Source of the DNA: a virus
Direction: 5' to 3' (one strand)
Length of the DNA: 21,744 nucleotides
IMG/VR virus record: IMGVR_UViG_3300037558_000988
Span: 1 to 21,744 of that record
Shown here piece after piece: positions 20,597 to 21,744 of this stretch; positions within the stretch are counted from its first letter, which is position 1; each line of letters begins with the position of its first letter. The notes under the pieces are model-generated. The model did no database searches and was not told where the DNA came from. It was given only the letters and a program-made list of their open reading frames with translations. Made by a program: the position numbers and the translations under genes.

Positions 20597-21322
20597 TTAG
20601 CGCCCTATGTGAGTATAGTTCGGTGTCTGAGCAGTATCAATGGCTATGTAATTGGGCGTTTGGCTTGTATCAATTGGGAACCATAAACGCAAGGTTCCCA
20701 AAGTAGAGGTCATCACGACACCTGTTGGCGTCACATCCACAGGGATTGAGGCCACCACGTTGCCAAGGGATGCGCTCATCGCTATCCCAGTCGGTCTTAC
20801 ATCAATACTATGTACTGTTGTGACCGCGCCAACGCTAGAGGTTATGCCGAGTCCCGTGACGGTAACCGTGTTTTCATCCCCCCACGGGCCAGATCCCCAC
20901 GAACCTCTACCCCAACCTTGAAGGGGTTCAAAATTCTCAAATACTTTAAAATCGCCAAGGCTAGATGCAAGCGCTAAACCCGTTAAAGGGACTGAGACAT
21001 CGCCATTTACTGAGGGGCTACCAAGCCCAGAGCTAATTCCAAGCCCTGTAACGGGCACAGGAGTCTTGCCAAAAGTCGCAGGAGTACCAAGTCCAGAGGC
21101 TATTCCCAGACCTGTAAGCGTCGCTGAGGCATTCCCTTTTACGGTGACGCCGCCCAGACCCGAGGTTAATGTGAACCCAGTCACGGGGACTTCGCCTTGA
21201 AGTGATGCCACCGCGGTGCCCAAGCCGGAGGTTATTTGTAGGCCATCAACCTCAACGGGAGCAGACTCGTTCCAAGCCCCAGAGCCCCATGTTTCTCTGC
21301 CCCAACCTTGCAAACTAGCCAT
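20597..21322 (-). CDS. tail-fibre-associated protein built of 22-residue repeats
   Basis: A 241-residue protein of low charge. It has two modules, each opened by LQGWGRxxWGSGxW (residues 4-17 and 134-147). The first is followed by five, and the second by three, units of 22 residues with the core V-x-V-T-G-L-x-I-x-S-x-L-G. The C-terminus repeats DTxQTPNY twice. Regular short beta units of this kind suggest a fibrous or solenoid structure. GWGR-type proteins are known to me in marine phages next to fibre genes. The start (ATG at 21322) lacks a clear ribosome site, and the region before it may hold a promoter. Confidence 0.8.
   Translation of the reverse strand: MASLQGWGRETWGSGAWNESAPVEVDGLQITSGLGTAVASLQGEVPVTGFTLTSGLGGVTVKGNASATLTGLGIASGLGTPATFGKTPVPVTGLGISSGLGSPSVNGDVSVPLTGLALASSLGDFKVFENFEPLQGWGRGSWGSGPWGDENTVTVTGLGITSSVGAVTTVHSIDVRPTGIAMSASLGNVVASIPVDVTPTGVVMTSTLGTLRLWFPIDTSQTPNYIAIDTAQTPNYTHIGR
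20675..21256 (-). repeat. 22-residue (66-base) coding repeats
   Basis: Five consecutive units at 21256-20927 each span exactly 22 codons, for example VPVTGLGISSGLGSPSVNGD plus two residues. Three more units lie at 20872-20675 after the second GWGR segment. Period and core residues are conserved while the rest drifts. Confidence 0.8.
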
Positions 21323-21376
21323 AAGAAAAACCGAGTGGAAAAATTCTCTGACTTATCATACAAACTTCTGTGCAGA
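21323..21376 (-). promoter_or_regulatory. possible promoter upstream of the tail genes
   Basis: A 54-base gap between the recombinase stop and the first tail gene. Read on the minus strand it contains TATGAT (21355-21360), one mismatch from a sigma-70 -10 box, but no convincing -35 hexamer at the right spacing. It is one of only a few intergenic gaps of this size and lies at the head of the long co-directional gene series. A phage-type promoter is equally possible. This is a weak call. Confidence 0.25.
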
Positions 21377-21744
21377 TTAGACAGTGTACCGATCAGGCTT
21401 ATCGATAATCCGGCGGATCTGAGCGTGACTAAAAGCCCTGTCGTTTTGCAAAGAATTAATCTGGCGGGCAATTTTACTGTACCCCATTTTTCGCTTGCGC
21501 ATCTTCAGAATAACCTCAATCCACTTTTGTTCTTCGGGCACCGGCTCAAGCCACTGCCTGACCTTGCCTTCGTGCTCAACAGGTTTCAATCGAAACCCGT
21601 AAGGCACGATGGGCCCTCCAGAAAAAAAGCCCTGCCGCATCAACTCAACCTTTCGATGCTCACACTTGTCCCGCTTTACCGCGGCGTTGAGTTCAAAGAC
21701 TGCCTGCAACGCCATGGTGAAAATGCTGTGTGTACGACTGTCCA
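21377..21744 (-). CDS. serine recombinase, C-terminal part (N-terminus beyond window)
   Basis: The frame is open to the right edge, so the N-terminal catalytic domain with the nucleophilic serine is not visible. What remains begins DSRTHSIFTMALQAVFELNA, matching the long helix E region of serine recombinases ('dT..p.g.f.f.llaafaE.er'). Then come FFSGGPIVPYGFRL, corresponding to the 'GG.pPYGY' segment of the recombinase domain, and a helical DNA-binding part (EEQKWIEVILKMRKRKMGYS; IARQINSL) ending RRIIDKPDRYTV. The protein stops soon after the recombinase domain, with no room for the zinc ribbon and coiled coil of typical large serine integrases. Role could be integration, resolution or inversion. 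Confidence 0.8.
   Translation of the reverse strand, partial: DSRTHSIFTMALQAVFELNAAVKRDKCEHRKVELMRQGFFSGGPIVPYGFRLKPVEHEGKVRQWLEPVPEEQKWIEVILKMRKRKMGYSKIARQINSLQNDRAFSHAQIRRIIDKPDRYTV

Noticed and set aside
1-21744. tRNA or other structured RNA genes
   Set aside because: No cloverleaf-like segment was found in the few intergenic gaps, all of which are shorter than about 125 bases.

Overview
The window is part of a tailed double-stranded DNA phage genome (Caudoviricetes), free or integrated. Every supportable gene is on the minus strand, so transcription runs from the right edge to the left. The small proteins around the head module (GroES-like co-chaperonin, basic MPLKKGKS-type peptide, paired decoration and capsid proteins, TSTAAELN-type tail fibre, DFGDL-repeat adhesins) recall phages known mainly from marine metagenomes. 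That is recognition from memory, not a search. A GH24 lysozyme, a spanin-like protein and Sec signal peptides suggest a Gram-negative host; the host cannot be named from the sequence.

Layout in transcription order: (1) 21744-21377, the C-terminal end of a serine recombinase cut by the window edge. (2) 21322-15957, tail fibre and adhesin block: a 22-residue-repeat protein, a tail fibre, a small beta-rich protein, then three tandem paralogues that each carry six DFGDL repeats. The middle paralogue is broken into two ORFs inside its third repeat. (3) 15957-11940, a coiled-coil protein, a small acidic protein, and two proteins with signal peptides (one Asn/Thr/Ser-rich, one Pro/Gln-rich). (4) 11952-9660, lysis region: a spanin-like protein, five small membrane proteins (two of them very short: 36 and 46 residues), a 74-residue protein and a GH24 endolysin. 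(5) 9667-1915, packaging and head module: terminase large subunit, portal, two small proteins, GroES-like protein, scaffold, a conserved unknown, decoration-type protein and major capsid protein, closed by a clear rho-independent terminator. (6) 1792-1, further virion-type and small basic genes, the last cut by the left edge.

The genes are packed almost without gaps. Many junctions are TAATG, TAGTG, TGATG or ATGA overlaps, which implies strong translational coupling. No tape measure, tail tube, replication, repressor, tRNA or CRISPR feature is visible. The longest non-coding stretch is the 122 bases at 1793-1914 holding the terminator.

The most interesting part is the adhesin block. There are three six-repeat (probably six-bladed propeller) paralogues whose conserved C-terminal HGGLS codons supply the ribosome binding site of the next gene. 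One copy is split by a -1 shift at a four-G run that, if read through, restores a perfectly spaced repeat. A site-specific serine recombinase lies directly upstream of the whole block.
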